A stretch of 64,000 nucleotides of DNA from Polytrichum commune. Lineage: Eukaryota > Streptophyta > Polytrichopsida > Polytrichales > Polytrichaceae. The stretch's first letter is position 1. Each line of letters opens with the position of its first letter. Of this stretch, positions 22,200 to 34,975 are shown in pieces. The notes under the pieces were generated by a model. That model ran no database searches and was not told the origin of the DNA. It saw nothing but the letters and a program-made list of their open reading frames with translations. The position numbers and the translations under genes are program-made. The stretch lies in assembly GCA_950295325.1 (NCBI GenBank), contig OX485809.1, positions 41,943,081-42,007,080 on the forward strand. The letters are read 5' to 3'.

Positions 22200-22576
22200 G
22201 TGGAGTGACTAGCGCTGTCGATGCTGCAGCAAAGGCTGAACGAGGTGCAGGGAGTGACAGTACTCATGAGTTGCCTAGGGTGCAGAGATGGCAGTAAGGT
22301 CTGCAAGGGAGCACTGAGGGTGTGGCAGGAGGGGCTGTGCTCGGTGCAGGCAGGCGTGGTGGGAAGCGAGGGGCGACTGGTGTCAGCTTTTGTTCATGGC
22401 CGGATCTGCAACGGAGACGACACCCTCCAGCCGCCACCGCCACACTCTTAACCATCCGGCGACCGGTCGGCACCCTTCGCACCGGTGGTCGGGTGGGGCG
22501 TCCGATCGGCGGTGTCTCTGTCCATGGGATGGTAGTGGGCGCTGATTGCGGGTGGTGGCGCAATGGCCGGGATTAG
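22200..22576. other. Isolated GC-rich, CpG-rich island
   Basis: Between AT-rich stretches this segment is strongly GC-rich and CpG-dense (GGCGACCGGTCGGCACC, CCGATCGGCGGTG and similar blocks). Open frames exist on both strands (22322-22576 plus, 22264-22563 minus) but their Arg/Gly/Pro-rich products have no domain and are what any GC-rich stretch gives. It could be the promoter or first exon of a gene not otherwise visible, or an expansin upstream element. Nothing more can be supported. Confidence 0.45.
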
Positions 22577-24221
22577 GCAGACACTGTAGTAATTCCTCTC
22601 TGCCATTGGTGTGTCAGAGGGCGTTCTCAAGTCTATGGGTGTCGTAGATACTGAGATTTGTGGGTGTAAAGAAATTAGTCCCTTGACTCGGGCTTGGGAT
22701 TTGTGGCAGCCATCTAATAAGTGGTCCGGTGAAAATCTACCTCTTCTAAGTTAGGTTCAACATATGCCAGTGTTAATCGGTTTGTAAAGACCCATATTGA
22801 ATTTCCCTTCCCTTTGTGATATGAGGTATGATCCTTACTTTGCGTAATATACGCCACGTATTCTAGACTGCGTTTTTGGGCAGGACATTACATTTCTTCA
22901 ACCAATCAAAGCCTTTATGTTCATTAATGTGTTTGGAGGAGTGCATTATGGAGAATAAGGATATTGTGCGACACCCTAAACTCTAAACACCTTGCACATC
23001 GTTCTTCTTCCCCGTCATGCACTCCTTCAAATGCATGATCTATTACGTTTTCTTGTTCTCCATCTTCTATTGATTGAATTCACATCTTCAAGCTTGCGTT
23101 ACATTAGCCTATTAAAGATGAAACATCAAACAAATACAAGACCGATAATCAGTCCTCTCATGAATTAGTTGAGGCTATCCAAAGTATGTGTTCGTTGATT
23201 TCTTAATTGAATACGTAGACTCTCCCAATTGTGTTCATTTTTGAGTGTGGAGTAGTTGATGAAATTTAAGAACGTAGTCCACTCTCTTTTAAACATGTGT
23301 CTTTATGGTGTTTGTTCTTTGATCGTCACCTAACCACACACCTATCAGACATAGGTATTCAATTAAGAAAAGTAACCAAATAACACCCCCATATCTTATA
23401 GATGATTCATCCCAACTCAATCTCACTTGATTACCTTATTTGGAGTCTCTAATGAGAGGTTCTCAATGTTGCACTTTCATCTTACATGGTTGCCAAGAAT
23501 CCTCGGTCTTTGACCCACCATGGATACCTACAACAAAATTGTGATTTACATTGCCTTTGCAAATATTAGGTTGTTTTTTTACCCTTGCAAATTACTTTGG
23601 ATCAAAATGAAATTGATTAAACTTGGGACTTTGTTCAGTCATCGGTATGGAAACCACGACTATCTTTAATTAAAAAGATGTGTATTTTCATGGCTGAAAA
23701 AATAAAATAGTGTGGAATGGCAATAAATTAGTGTGGGGCAACCTGATCACACATATTAGTGTACACAAATATCTATTGGAGTGGTTAATGGCTAGAGTTG
23801 GTGATGTCTACCATAAGACTTACAAGTGACCAAGTCCTATGTAAAGAAATTGAGGGTTGATTCATTTTAATTGGGTCCCACTAGATTGAATTAGGATGTC
23901 TATTTCTATGTTGGGAGCTAAATTAGCTTTATATTTTTTGACCTATACTACATAATAGAATTTTTTTTTCATTTGTAGATTGGGGAAACTCACATGAATT
24001 TTTCGTTTGGATAAAATCCCCCAAAAGACAATTTGAGAACTATTCACTTGGATGAAAATTTCTATTCAGAATTTATGTAGATATTTTTGGATGAATACAT
24101 GTATTACCAACCTCTAACATTTGGCTTCATCACTCCAATAGCCTTTGCTAGGTTGGCTATCTTGAAGTTATTAGTATTGATACATAAAAAAGTTGCCTAA
24201 TGCCCTAGCTCATAAAAATCC
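22577..24221. other. No gene recognised
   Basis: AT-rich DNA with only very short open frames. A stretch near 23795 (GATGTCTACCATAAGACT) recurs near 25322 (GTGTCTACCATAAGACTCAT), suggesting fragments of one dispersed repeat on both sides of the LINE remnant. Nothing else was recognised. Confidence 0.5.
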
Positions 24222-25045
24222 TTGTTCACTTGTGGGTTGGCAATTGTTTGCACTTCTCCTAGCCTTGATATCAATTTATCTATGATCCAAATTGTGGTTG
24301 TTGGTCACAACAAATGGAAACTCAATCAAGAGGCATTTTACCGAGGCAAGGACCAAGTTGAGATAACCCATGAATATAAATACCTTGGGATTGATTTCAC
24401 TCACATGGCCACTTTGAACCATCAAGTAAAAGGTGAAAATTTGTAATTTGAAAGCCTTGATGGGCACCTTAAGGAAATCAGGAGTAGTCGGAGTCACATG
24501 TTGGGAACTCAGATCACATCTATTGAAGGCTTTGGGGTAGTGACTTGAAAAACTCTCACCGAAAAGTTTTTAAAAAAAAGGGGATGGAGATACATATGAT
24601 TTCTCACGTCAACATGCGTTCTTTGACAACCTATCATATTTTGGTGCCTAAATTTGAAGAACTTCCTATGGAAATATATGCTCTTAAGCAAACCATGAGC
24701 TCTCAACAACAACTTGCCCACCTACCCTCCTCTTGGTTAGTTAGTCAAGCAACATCATTCTCCCAACACCTTGCCGAACAACGGGCTAACACCTCGCACA
24801 AATCGACAACCATGTGGAAGGCATCACGAGGTCTATCTCATTGGGAAACTCATGACAACCCAACATCAAAAATTACATTTGATGATGTCAATGAGGCTTT
24901 TCTTGCTAAGGAGTCGAACTTTTACATGAATTCATGCTAAGGACTGGAACCTTTGCTCTTATAATGTAGTTGAAATGAGCCACACTTTGCATTGGAGTGT
25001 CCCCTATATAACTTCATTAAAGATAAGTCTTTGAGAAGATAGTAT
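24222..25045 (+). mobile_element. LINE (non-LTR retrotransposon) 3' fragment
   Basis: The peptide DQVEITHEYKYLGIDF near 24350 matches the (H/E)-x-YKYLGID block that follows the reverse-transcriptase palm in plant LINE-type ORF2 proteins. The frame at 24545-24940 continues with ELPMEIYALK, LAHLPSSWLVSQAT and FDDVNEAFLAKE, a downstream part seen in the same kind of ORF2 C-terminus. There is a stop in frame after the first block and at least one frame change between the two. The reverse-transcriptase active site and the endonuclease are absent, so it is a 5'-truncated, decayed copy. No poly(A) tail was found. Confidence 0.6.
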
Positions 25046-26154
25046 TAAGGAGTCTCAAGTCTTTCTTTCAAATGGACCATCAAGTTAATATTAGCCTCTA
25101 CCTCAAGAAGACTACTGCACTTTACCACTCTAGGCAACTAGCCGGTTTAACCCCATCATGATGTGCTTTTAGTCCCATAAGCCTTTCGGCTCTCCGGACT
25201 CTAAAATCAATTTCATTTCATTTATATCCTATTAGGGTAATTTTGGAATTTAGACCATCTACTTCTTTATGTAGGAGAAATCTACATGCAATCTTACATG
25301 AAAATAATGGAATAGTTAGCGGTGTCTACCATAAGACTCATGGTCTTTGGAATAAGAAGCACCACCTTAGTATAGCGACACCTAGTTGAGATAATTTCCT
25401 AAATGTCCACAGAGGGTTTGTTTCAACTACACCGTATTGTCTAATTAGTGTGGGTTACCATTTGGAGTTATGCATTGCTATAACATTATACTGAGAGTAT
25501 CAAATTTTACCCAAATAACATAAATAGTTAGTATGCACGCCAAAGAATATAATATAACTTACTTGGTAAAAAAAATGGTGAAAAGTTATAGCAACATGTA
25601 ACTCAAAATGGTAACCCGCACCAATTACACAAAACAATGTCATTATTGGCTTTGAGGTCATGGATGGGAGGGTTAGTCTGAGTAAATTGAGACAAAATTC
25701 ATATCATATGCGGGAAAGGAATTTTTAAGTCTATTGGGCTTCGATTTTGGGGATATACAAATATATATATATATACATGTATATATGATGATCATCATCT
25801 ATGAATATTTGAGTGAAATTTGCTTCTTTGTAAAAACTCTAATCAAGAGTGAGAATTTCCTTAAAGCACTTGCATGTGATTATTTTATTTCAAAATACCT
25901 TCATAGATCAAAAGCATATAAGTCTTTGATCAATATGACAAAGACCCTCAATTATATTGTTTGAAGTCAACTTTTCATAAACTGGATACTCTATGAAGCT
26001 TGTGAAGAATCATGAACATCATAATTGTATGGATGTACCTTAAACTCTAAACCCTAATCTTCCAAGTATATAAAACGCTGAAATGTCTTTTGTAACGAAG
26101 ACCTCAAAGGTAATAATCAAGTCGTAAAAGAAAGAAAAGGAAACTTGACCATGT
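25046..26154. other. No gene recognised
   Basis: AT-rich sequence. A short (AT)n microsatellite is at about 25757-25785. The open frames have no recognisable motif. Confidence 0.5.
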
Positions 26155-26785
26155 AAGGGGTTACTTACCTTCAAATAAATATGGTGTATTTTTATCACAA
26201 CTCTATGATAAGTACTACACCGATCACGCATATGACCCACTATAATTTTGACATACCATAATCAAGTTCATCAATATAGCTTTCACGATCCATGCCATTT
26301 CATAACACACATAATATGTTTCGAACCAAGAATGTGTAATAAAACGTTAGTGACATTCACATAAAATATTGTCACATGTCAAAATAAAATAAAGAAATTG
26401 TCTATAAGAAATTGTCACCTCCCTTATCCTAATGGTACATTCAAGAATACCCCTTTCAAAACCTCACAACTCGCAAGGGGTTACTTACCTTCAAATAAAT
26501 ATGGTGTATTTTTATCACAACTCTATGATAAGTACTACACCGATCACGCATATGACCCACTATAATTTTGACATACCATAATCAAGTTCATCAATATAGC
26601 TTTCACGATTCATGCCATTTCATAACACACATAATATGTTTCGAACCAAGAATGTGTAATAAAACGTTAGTGACATTCACATAAAATATTGTCACATGTC
26701 AAAATAAAATAAACAAATTGTCTCTAAGAAATTGTCTCCTCCCTTATCCTAATGGTACAAGAATACCCCTTCTTAAACCTCACAA
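26155..26785. repeat. Near-identical 320 bp tandem duplication
   Basis: The unit starting AAGGGGTTACTTACCTTCAA at 26155 repeats from 26475 with only a few substitutions and one short deletion (about 6 bases near 26755). The close identity indicates a recent duplication. No terminal repeats or coding sequence were seen in the unit. Confidence 0.9.
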
Positions 26786-27036
26786 CTTGCTTCTTCACCT
26801 CATATCACATGACCATATTGTGACATTGTTCCAAGAGGAAGACACAAAACCCTAAAGCGCCATAAACCTAAATATTGGTTTCATTGTGAGTCATCCTGAT
26901 TTTCAACCCACACATGAAATACAGTGGACCACAGTATTTCCCACCCACCTTACAACCGGAAAGATTGGACCGCTAATAATAGATGAACTTCAAGACCGTA
27001 AGCAAACTGCCGATCGTTTTTGAAGAATACGCAGAC

Positions 27037-27984
27037 TACCGTAGTTTAATAGCAGGTTCAGCACAAAATAATTCTAAAAATAGATGCCTAAAATTTTGGA
27101 ATATTATTGGCATTTTTTGCCGAATACAAAATTAATTATTTTTTAAAATTGCCTAAAAGTAAGAAACTTTTACTTCTCACTAGAGTTTTACTTACAGTGG
27201 AAGCATATGTGAATTTTGAAGGAGAGAAGGTGCTCCTTTTGTAATCAAGCTCACATACATTAGTCCACAAAGAATACGGGTTAAGAAGTAGCAAGACTCT
27301 AGGCGAGGCTTTTCAAATGTGTTGTACACAAATTTTTGGAGTCCAATTGAGCATAGAAGATGAAGTTTTTATAGAATTTTGTCCAACTAACAAAAGTTGA
27401 GAAATAAATCCTTCTTCCACCTCCAACAAGTTTTGTGTCAAAATAAGTCTTTATGCAAAAGATATGGACAAAACATTGCAGCCGTGTAAAGATCAAAAAA
27501 TTAAAATGCGTTCATAACAGTTTTTTGGAGCTCATTTGTGCATAGAAGATCAACTTTTTTGGAATTTTGTTGGTCTAAGAAAAGTTTAGAAATCAAGTAA
27601 TATTTCACCTCCAACAAATTTTATGTCATTTGAAGACTCTATGCAAAAGTTATGCGTGTTATAAGAATGACGTCTAACTAGGTGCTTCACCTCAAAGTTT
27701 ACATATCCCATATGCATTGTTGAACATAACTCCACTCTACTTGCATAAAGCACAGAGCATTCTCAACTCTTCACTCACATCTTACTTGTCATTCAATGCA
27801 AGAGAGGTGTACAAGATATAAGTTGAAATAGAAGATTAAAAATGAATGTAAGCCGAATTTTTAAAATTTAAAAGAGAAAATTGCCGAAAATATGAATATA
27901 CTATTTTTAGGTGCCGAACCTACTTTTTGAACTTTAATTAAATATTAGGCAGCAAGTTGCCTAACCTGCTAGTAAACTACGGTA
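27037..27984. mobile_element. TIR element of unclear superfamily, ~950 bp
   Basis: TACCGTAGTTTAATAGCAGG at 27037 is repeated inverted at 27984 as TACCGTAGTTTACTAGCAGG. Subterminal blocks TGCCGAA, TTGCCGAA and GCCTAAAA occur at both ends. No convincing target duplication could be read. The interior holds two copies of a 189 bp offset repeat (GGAG..CATAGAAGAT..TTTTGGAATTTTGT-type blocks near 27338 and 27527). No transposase is visible, so it is probably non-autonomous. Confidence 0.6.
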
Positions 27985-30914
27985 TTCTAACAACATCAAT
28001 TGAGAAAACTGATAGTTATCGAAATGCAATCGGTGCGATTTGGAAGCACTTGGATCTTGACGGGTTTCTCTCCGCAGACAGTGCATGGACACGGAGCCTG
28101 CCTTGCGTAAGGTAAAGTGAAGCACTTACTTTCGTAAGTGTGATCGGTGTACCTCCGAGATAGAATCCACCTTGCCATCATGTTTATAAACATAAGTGGG
28201 TGTTTGTTTTCTTGAAGGCTTCCCGAGTACAATGAAGTAATGCTATTGAATGTATACTACTACGGTGACCTTTTGAAGGAATTTGAGTTGTACACGCGAT
28301 GAATCTTTAATGGCAAAGTTGCATATTGATGGGATAATGCATATGTTTCTATGACTATGTGCCATGGGCTGGCCACTTTATGTCCAATTCTAGTTGGCAT
28401 TGGTTTTGTCGAGGTTTGTTGCTCAGCCACTTTGTGGAACTTTAGTTGGTTCACCTATGTGTAAGTCCTCGGGTTCAACCGGGGCACGAACATTCCAAGT
28501 TACCTTTCTACACTAAATATTGTATTTAGTGTCGCCGATCCTTATTTGTCGTGCTCAATACTTGTTGCAAACCGCCCGTGTAGTGTGAGTGCCACCGACA
28601 CTAAATGTAAAACTAACATCATTTGTCATTCCTTGTAAAAGATTTGGGCATTCTAGGTTTACAATGTTGCAATTACTATCACTTACTAAGTGATTTTTCA
28701 TCCGGATTTCAGTCATCCATGGCAATATTTCATTACAAGAATGCTACGATTTAGAATATACTAAAAGGGGATGAGCAATAAGTTAGTTGGGATGACAATA
28801 TTTGTAAGCTTATTCATAAGAAGTGTCATTGAAGAACTTACCACGACGACATAAAATATCATATGACACTACATATAATATTTAGTGTGGTCGCCATGAA
28901 CATATGGACTATTAGCCTTATCGTCACAAGTTGCATTGCATTGATAAGGGAAATCATGTGAGCCACATTAGAGTTAGGTGTACAATCTTGGGAACAAGCT
29001 CTTGGTGAGTTGGATAAAACACGAGTTTGAGAGCATATCCATAAGGGTCATTCAAGTATTTTGAAGGGTTAGATTACCATGCTCAAATTGTGGTGTCATG
29101 CTATTCTAAAATTTAGGTTTCTAGCTTGTGTGTATTAGAATGGGTGGGCCAAGCTTAGTCTTGATAGACCAATTCATTTAGGGTGGTGGATCCCATGGAC
29201 ATGGACCTATTTTAGATCTTAAAGTTTTCTCAATATTTTGGGAGTGGCAAGTGGAGGTCCAAGGAGTTTCACCCAACTTTTGATATAAGTTCTAACACAT
29301 GACAAGCTTACAAGCTTTTAGTAGAATTTTCTCTCAAAGATGGACCCAACCTATGGTTTCACCCCTCTTTGAGGGGACTTTACATATAACTCTACCAATG
29401 AGGTTATTTTCACCTATAAGTTTTGGGGACAAATATCATAGTATATGGGCAAATTCTTGGCCTCGGTGTCAAGTATTTTAGAAATGTGTTTGATGCTTGT
29501 TATACTTGGACATGTTTGTGTTAGTATGACCAACTCTTGGGCAAATAAATTCTTTACATCATTTTGATTCTAGAAACAATACAATCCATTTTGAACACGA
29601 CAAGCCTACGAGCAAGAGAGAGCAAGATCACTTACTAACATACCTCTCATTCATTCAACATAAGACCTTGAAATAATATACAACATGGAGATTATAATTT
29701 CTAGTTGAGTTAGCACTAGAATTAGCTATAAAAACCCCAATTTAGCAAGTCCAAGTCATTAACAATGAATTGGCCACAAACATATGGGAGTCAAGTTTCA
29801 AGGTGTTGTAACTTTGACTAAGAACATCTTATTTTAACCAAGTAAGTCATTACTTTGTTTCTTAATGTGTATCCTACAAATTAATGACCTGTTTATATTT
29901 TTCTAGTAGGAGGTGATAATTTAAAACTATAGAACTGCTTACCCCCAAAGTTAGTGTAGAATTATACTGTAATGCGTCATACGTAAGTAATTCCCAAATA
30001 CTACGGACACTCATGTGTGTGATAAGTTAGACTCATAATACTTTTGAAGTCACAGTCATGACAGTGTAACTACCACAATGATGGATGAGTCTGATTTGCA
30101 TGATCACAGGTCCCCTGATTATTGGTTTTATATTACTATTATTATTACCACATGGTACAGTGGCAGAAGTTACACATGCATGGTGAACTCTCTCTGTATT
30201 CATCTCCTGAGTCGTGGTGGGTTGCCGCTTTCATGATGGTGTTAAAGTGAAGCCTGCATTTGAAGAATCTCTTGAATCCGTCACAGCGCCCACTAGATAG
30301 TGGACACTATCGGAGATCAAAACCTGGACCTAACCCTCACCCTTTGAGCTCATGACTCCAACACGGCGGTTCGATTCCCGGCTATGAAATCTTCTCTCTA
30401 CTTGACAGAAACATTAGGCCATGTTGTGTTCTAAAAAGAAGAAGAACCCAACACATCGAAGGCAAACGCTTCACACTCAATGTGTGTTCTAGGTCTCACA
30501 TGATGATTTAAGAGAAGTGGGTAACAAGCACATTCATCATGTTTTCGAGGAGTTAAAAATTAATCAGATCACCTATGATCAATCGCTCATCCAAGAGGAA
30601 ACCAAACAAAAAAAAACTATCAAAACTCATTGGTCATTCATGTAGGGGCAATGACATTCATAATTCTCAGGGTATGTCGTGGAGCTTATTGGTTATGACA
30701 AATAATCATTTAGAAGAAAGTGGACGGTGAGCTGCGTGGAGCGGCGATTCACCTGCTCGAGTTGGTTATCTAGTCCATGATCGTCTTTTTAATGCATTTG
30801 AGTCACGTAAACGCGATGGAAGTTTACCTTAATTTATCTTGGGTCGTGGTGGTGATTGAAAGACAATTTGAACACGCCTTGTATTTGGACACCTTTGTTT
30901 TTGTAGAATCTATG
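27985..30914. other. No gene recognised; fragments of dispersed repeats
   Basis: CACTAAAT and TTTAGTGTCG-type short inverted motifs occur near 28510-28610 and 28860. The stretch 29640-29800 matches a dispersed repeat at 8050-8210. Near 28060-28100 a minus-strand frame shows CPCTVCGEKP, a CxC-x2-C pattern, but it is too short to name. A pol III B-box-like GGTTCGATTCC is at 30368 without a credible tRNA fold around it. Confidence 0.45.
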
Positions 30915-33900
30915 AAATGACATTGCGAATAGTGAATTGCTAGCCGCAAATTGTAAATTGCTACGGATGTGTGCAAATTTGCAATTTTGAGCATATATTT
31001 TTTCCTCTGAAGTTGCGCACTTTGTTTGCTTCGTCAACAAATGGTCTTGACTCAATTTACATACTTTTCGACAACAAAAATGGTTTTCATCACCAAGAGA
31101 TGTGATGCACAAGTCTCATATGCTTGTAGTGATTGATCACCGTAGATTCAAAGCTTTAGATTGAAGAGGGGGCTCTATCTTGATGTAACATTATATTAGG
31201 TCCTCCCCAAGGAGGTCACTCTTTGTAAGTAATCAATAACCACGTACAAAAATTAAAAATATGTATATAGGTACGAAGGTATGTAGGTATATGTATTTTT
31301 TTGTACACACACATATATATATATTAAGGAGTAAAGCCCAAAGGAGTATATTTTTAGAACAATTAGGGTAGATATAGAGTAACACAAATTTATTTTGAGA
31401 AAGAAATATGCACGTTCAATGCTATTCTTAAAAAATCTAGAGTATCCTATGAATATGCACATTTTTTCATAGCCTTCTTGAAAACGCCCCTTTATTGCAC
31501 ATGGTTCACATCCCCCTACAAGGTCCCTTTTCCCATGCAACCCTTTTTTAATTCTAGAAAAATACTCCATATCATCAAAATACTTCATGCTTTATATCAA
31601 TTTGAACTTAATTGTAACATTCGTATCAACAAAAGCATATCACATTTTGGGATTGTAATATTATGAATTGACTAACGATTGGTATCATTCGTAGTGATGA
31701 TGCTTTTGTGACTCTTATATAAAAACCCTCTATGTATTGCAAGTAGTGTTCCAAAGACACCTCCACTACTTCTTTGGAGTGGGAATTGGAGGGAGTTGTG
31801 GTGGCAGTGGTGGAGTGCCCTAATAACCCACCCACACCTATTGGTGCGGCCCACCAAATAATTGCTCGTACCAGTAGGGACCATTTTTAACTTTAATTTG
31901 GCCAATATGAACCACTAATTATAACCAATGTTGGTAGAACCCATTCATTGGTGGCCTCACCAGGAGGTGTGGATTTTTTACTTTTACTTCTTCTACCTAA
32001 AGCATGGCTTTCATTTTACTCAGTCCTTCCATGTACTTAAGCTTAGGTACGTGTGGTCACGGTTGTGGCTGCCCTTTTTGCTTTCTCAAGGGATTAGATT
32101 TGGGGTTGTTTTCAAAGGACAATCAGACCAGGCTACCGGGCTCTCACATTTAGAAAGCAACTTATCTTAATTGATTGCAAATCTAACATATTGTAAATGA
32201 AGTACCTCTCACCAAGGGTTCATTTACAAGGTCATCAAGGGTCATGAGAAAAAAGAAAACAACCATGGATTTCTTGTGGTCATAGTCAATAGTCTAAAGA
32301 CAATGACCAAGAGCAATCTACATCACTTTTTAAAAGCCTTGGTCACGGGACATTATGTAAAAGTAGACTTAGACCTAGACGTAGTACTTTTAATGAGTAT
32401 GAACGATTATAATTATTTGAAATAAATTTTTTTTTTTGCTAGAAGTGAAGAAAATTAAATTTGGAAATTCTATTATGACATGGTTACCATATTTTTGTTG
32501 CAACAACTTATTTGGGTTCTCTTGTTGTAAAATCCCGGTGACCATCAAGCATTTGCCATTTTTGGACACATGAGATTTCATGTCATTTTCTCATCCATTT
32601 TTTGACATGTTTAGCCATGGTCATTTCTATTTTAAGATGACCTTGTGAATCCCTTGTGTAAAACAAAGTGGGATTGCCACTCATTTCTCAACCGATGAGA
32701 TTATAAAACATGGTGATCATGGTCAATGTTCACTTGTATAGACATGCCACTAGCACTTGTAAGTTGACATGACTTGGGTGTATTTTGAATCCCAATATAA
32801 GTATTTATATTCTCTTGTAAGTCTAACATAATTACACCGACTCCAACTGATCAATTATTACTCGCTAAAATAGCATGGACCACAAATTTCCAATATATTG
32901 TTGATTAATGTTTACCACACTAAGGTATATGCACCTATCACATACACTTTGAGCATTGTGGTCTTTTACCTAACCCAAATATGTATGTGAGTGAAAGGAA
33001 CTATCTTTATTATTATTATATAAAATCAAGTTTACAAACCTCATTTGACTAATCATAGCCACATATCCCCCCCCCCCCGGCGCGAGAGAGAGAATAATGT
33101 TGATTGTTGGTATTTTGTCTCCTAGAACCAATGAGATATTATTTTAATCTTTAGAACAATACCATTGGTGTTCATTTTGAACTACATAGTTGCCCGCTTT
33201 TGGGGAAAGTAGGTATTGGAATTGGGTTCAATGTAGAAATTGGGCGTTAAATCTACCTCAAGGTGTATTACGTGCCTAACATAGTTATTGACTTAATTAC
33301 ACAACTATGTTTGAGATAGTTTGTGGTGAGGTATGGATGCAAGAACAAACACCGAAAAGACACATGTTTAACCCTTTGTTGCCACCAGGGATCCCTCGGA
33401 TCACCTTCTTGGTAGAACATTATTATTAATTGCCACCTCATGTCATCTCTCTCCCCCCCCCCCCCCCCCCAACTTGGTATGGAGATAATCTAATGTTTCA
33501 ACAACAGATGGTGCAATTCTTGTTTTATTTTTATTTTTAAAGGCTTAAGGATAATGATGCTTTGAGGTTTACATTAAAGCTTGTAGAGGGTCACTAAGAC
33601 TTGGGCGAAGCAATTTTTTTGGCATGTGGATGTTGCCCATTGCAATGGTCAGCTATCTTTTGCAACGTGGACAACGCTCCTAACCAAACATGTTTCAACA
33701 TTGGTATTCAAGGTGATTGTGAGAAACACTCATCATCCAGTCAACGAATCATGACCGCATGTAGAATAGGCATACATGAACTCCAAATTTGAATATAAAG
33801 ATTTGAATATACATATATATAAAGGGTACACATCCATACCATTATCCAAGTTTTTTTAAAAACAATTTATCTACTACCCCAATTTGAGAACTTCAACTTT

Positions 33901-33995
33901 GCCACCATTGGATCTTCGCACTCAAATTGTTGAAATGAAGAGGATTTTGGTGCCAAATCTACATGAAAAGACACTCAAGTTTATGCATTAGCCTC
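30915..33995 (+). repeat. Left arm of a ~10.3 kb imperfect palindrome
   Basis: The arm matches the reverse complement of about 37575-41205. Examples: GCGCACTTTGTTTGC near 31013 against GCAAACAAAGTGCGC near 41068; AAGCATGGCTTTCATTTTAC at 31999 against its inverse near 39570; GACAATGACCAAGAGCAATC at 32299 against its inverse near 39270; CTCAAGTTTATGCATTAGCC at 33973 against its inverse near 37580. Identity by eye is high (about 95 percent in the inner part). About 31080-31320 is poorly matched. No transposase or other domain is recognisable, and the open frame at 31928-32170 has no known motif. Confidence 0.85.
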
Positions 33996-34004
33996 CGCCG
34001 TAAC

Positions 34005-34975
34005 CCCCTTATGGTTTCTCAAGGGATTAAATTTGGGGTTGTTTTCAAAGGACAATCTGACAAGGTTGCCGGGCTCTCACATGCAGAAAGCAACTTATCT
34101 TAATTGATTGCGAATCTAACATATTGTAATTGAAGTGCCTCTCTATGGGATACTATATGCATGGTTGCATGGATGTGTAGGCCCTGCATGTACCCTATCG
34201 GTGCCCTGGCAAGATCGCCATCGTTGACGCAACCTCGCCAAGGGTCCGTTTACAAAGGTCAGCAAGGGTCGTGAGAAAAAAGAAAACAACCATGGATTTC
34301 TTGTGATCATAGTCGGTACTCTAAAGACAATGACCAAGAGCAATCTACATCGCTTTCTAAAGGCCTTGGTCACGGGACATTATGTAAAAGCAGACTTAGA
34401 CCTAGACGTAGACGTAGTACTTAATTTTAATGAGTATGAAACGATTACAATTATTTGAAATTTTTTTTTTTTTTTTTACTAGAAGTGGAAAAAGATTGAA
34501 TTTGGAAATTCTATTATGACATGGTCACCTTATTTTCGTTGCAACAACTCATTTGGATTCTCTTCGTGTAAAATCCCAATGACCATCAAGCATTTGCCAT
34601 TTTTGGACACATGAAATTTCATGTCATTTTCTCATCCATTTTCTAACATGTTTAGCCATGGTCATTTCTATTCTAAGATGACCTTGTGACTCCCTTGTGT
34701 AAAACAAAGTGGGACTACCACTCATCTCTCAACCAATGAGATTATAGAACACGACGGTCATGGTCAATGTTCACTTGTGTAAGCATGTCTTGAGCACTTG
34801 GAATTTGGCATGACTTGGGTGTATTTTGACTCATAATATAAGTATTTATATTCTCTTGTAAGTCTAACATAATTACACCAACTCCAACTTATCAATTATT
34901 ACTTGCTCAAATAGCATGGACCATAAATTCCCAATAGATTGTTGATTAATTTTGACCATACTAAACCCTTGAATA
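34005..34975 (+). repeat. Extra direct copy of part of the palindrome arm
   Basis: From GGTTTCTCAAGGGATTAAAT near 34013 to AATAGATTGTTGATTAAT near 34934 this repeats the segment 32077-32920 in the same orientation. It carries one insertion of roughly 90 bases near 34142-34245 that the other copies lack. At several sites it agrees with the right arm rather than the left (for example AGGGATTAAATTTGG and CTCACATGCAGA), so it may derive from the right-arm version. Confidence 0.8.

Noticed and set aside
22264-22576. Overlapping GC-rich open frames on both strands
   Set aside because: Low-complexity Arg/Gly/Pro products on both strands are typical of GC-rich DNA; no domain is visible.
30368-30378. 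GGTTCGATTCC, a perfect pol III B box, with CTCATGA upstream resembling a Met anticodon loop
   Set aside because: The T stem does not pair, and no D arm or acceptor stem can be drawn, so neither a tRNA nor a SINE can be supported.
31928-32170. Open frame repeated inverted at 39381-39662, tested as a conserved protein
   Set aside because: It is open in both arms only because the arms are recent copies; the peptide is Phe-rich with no known motif.
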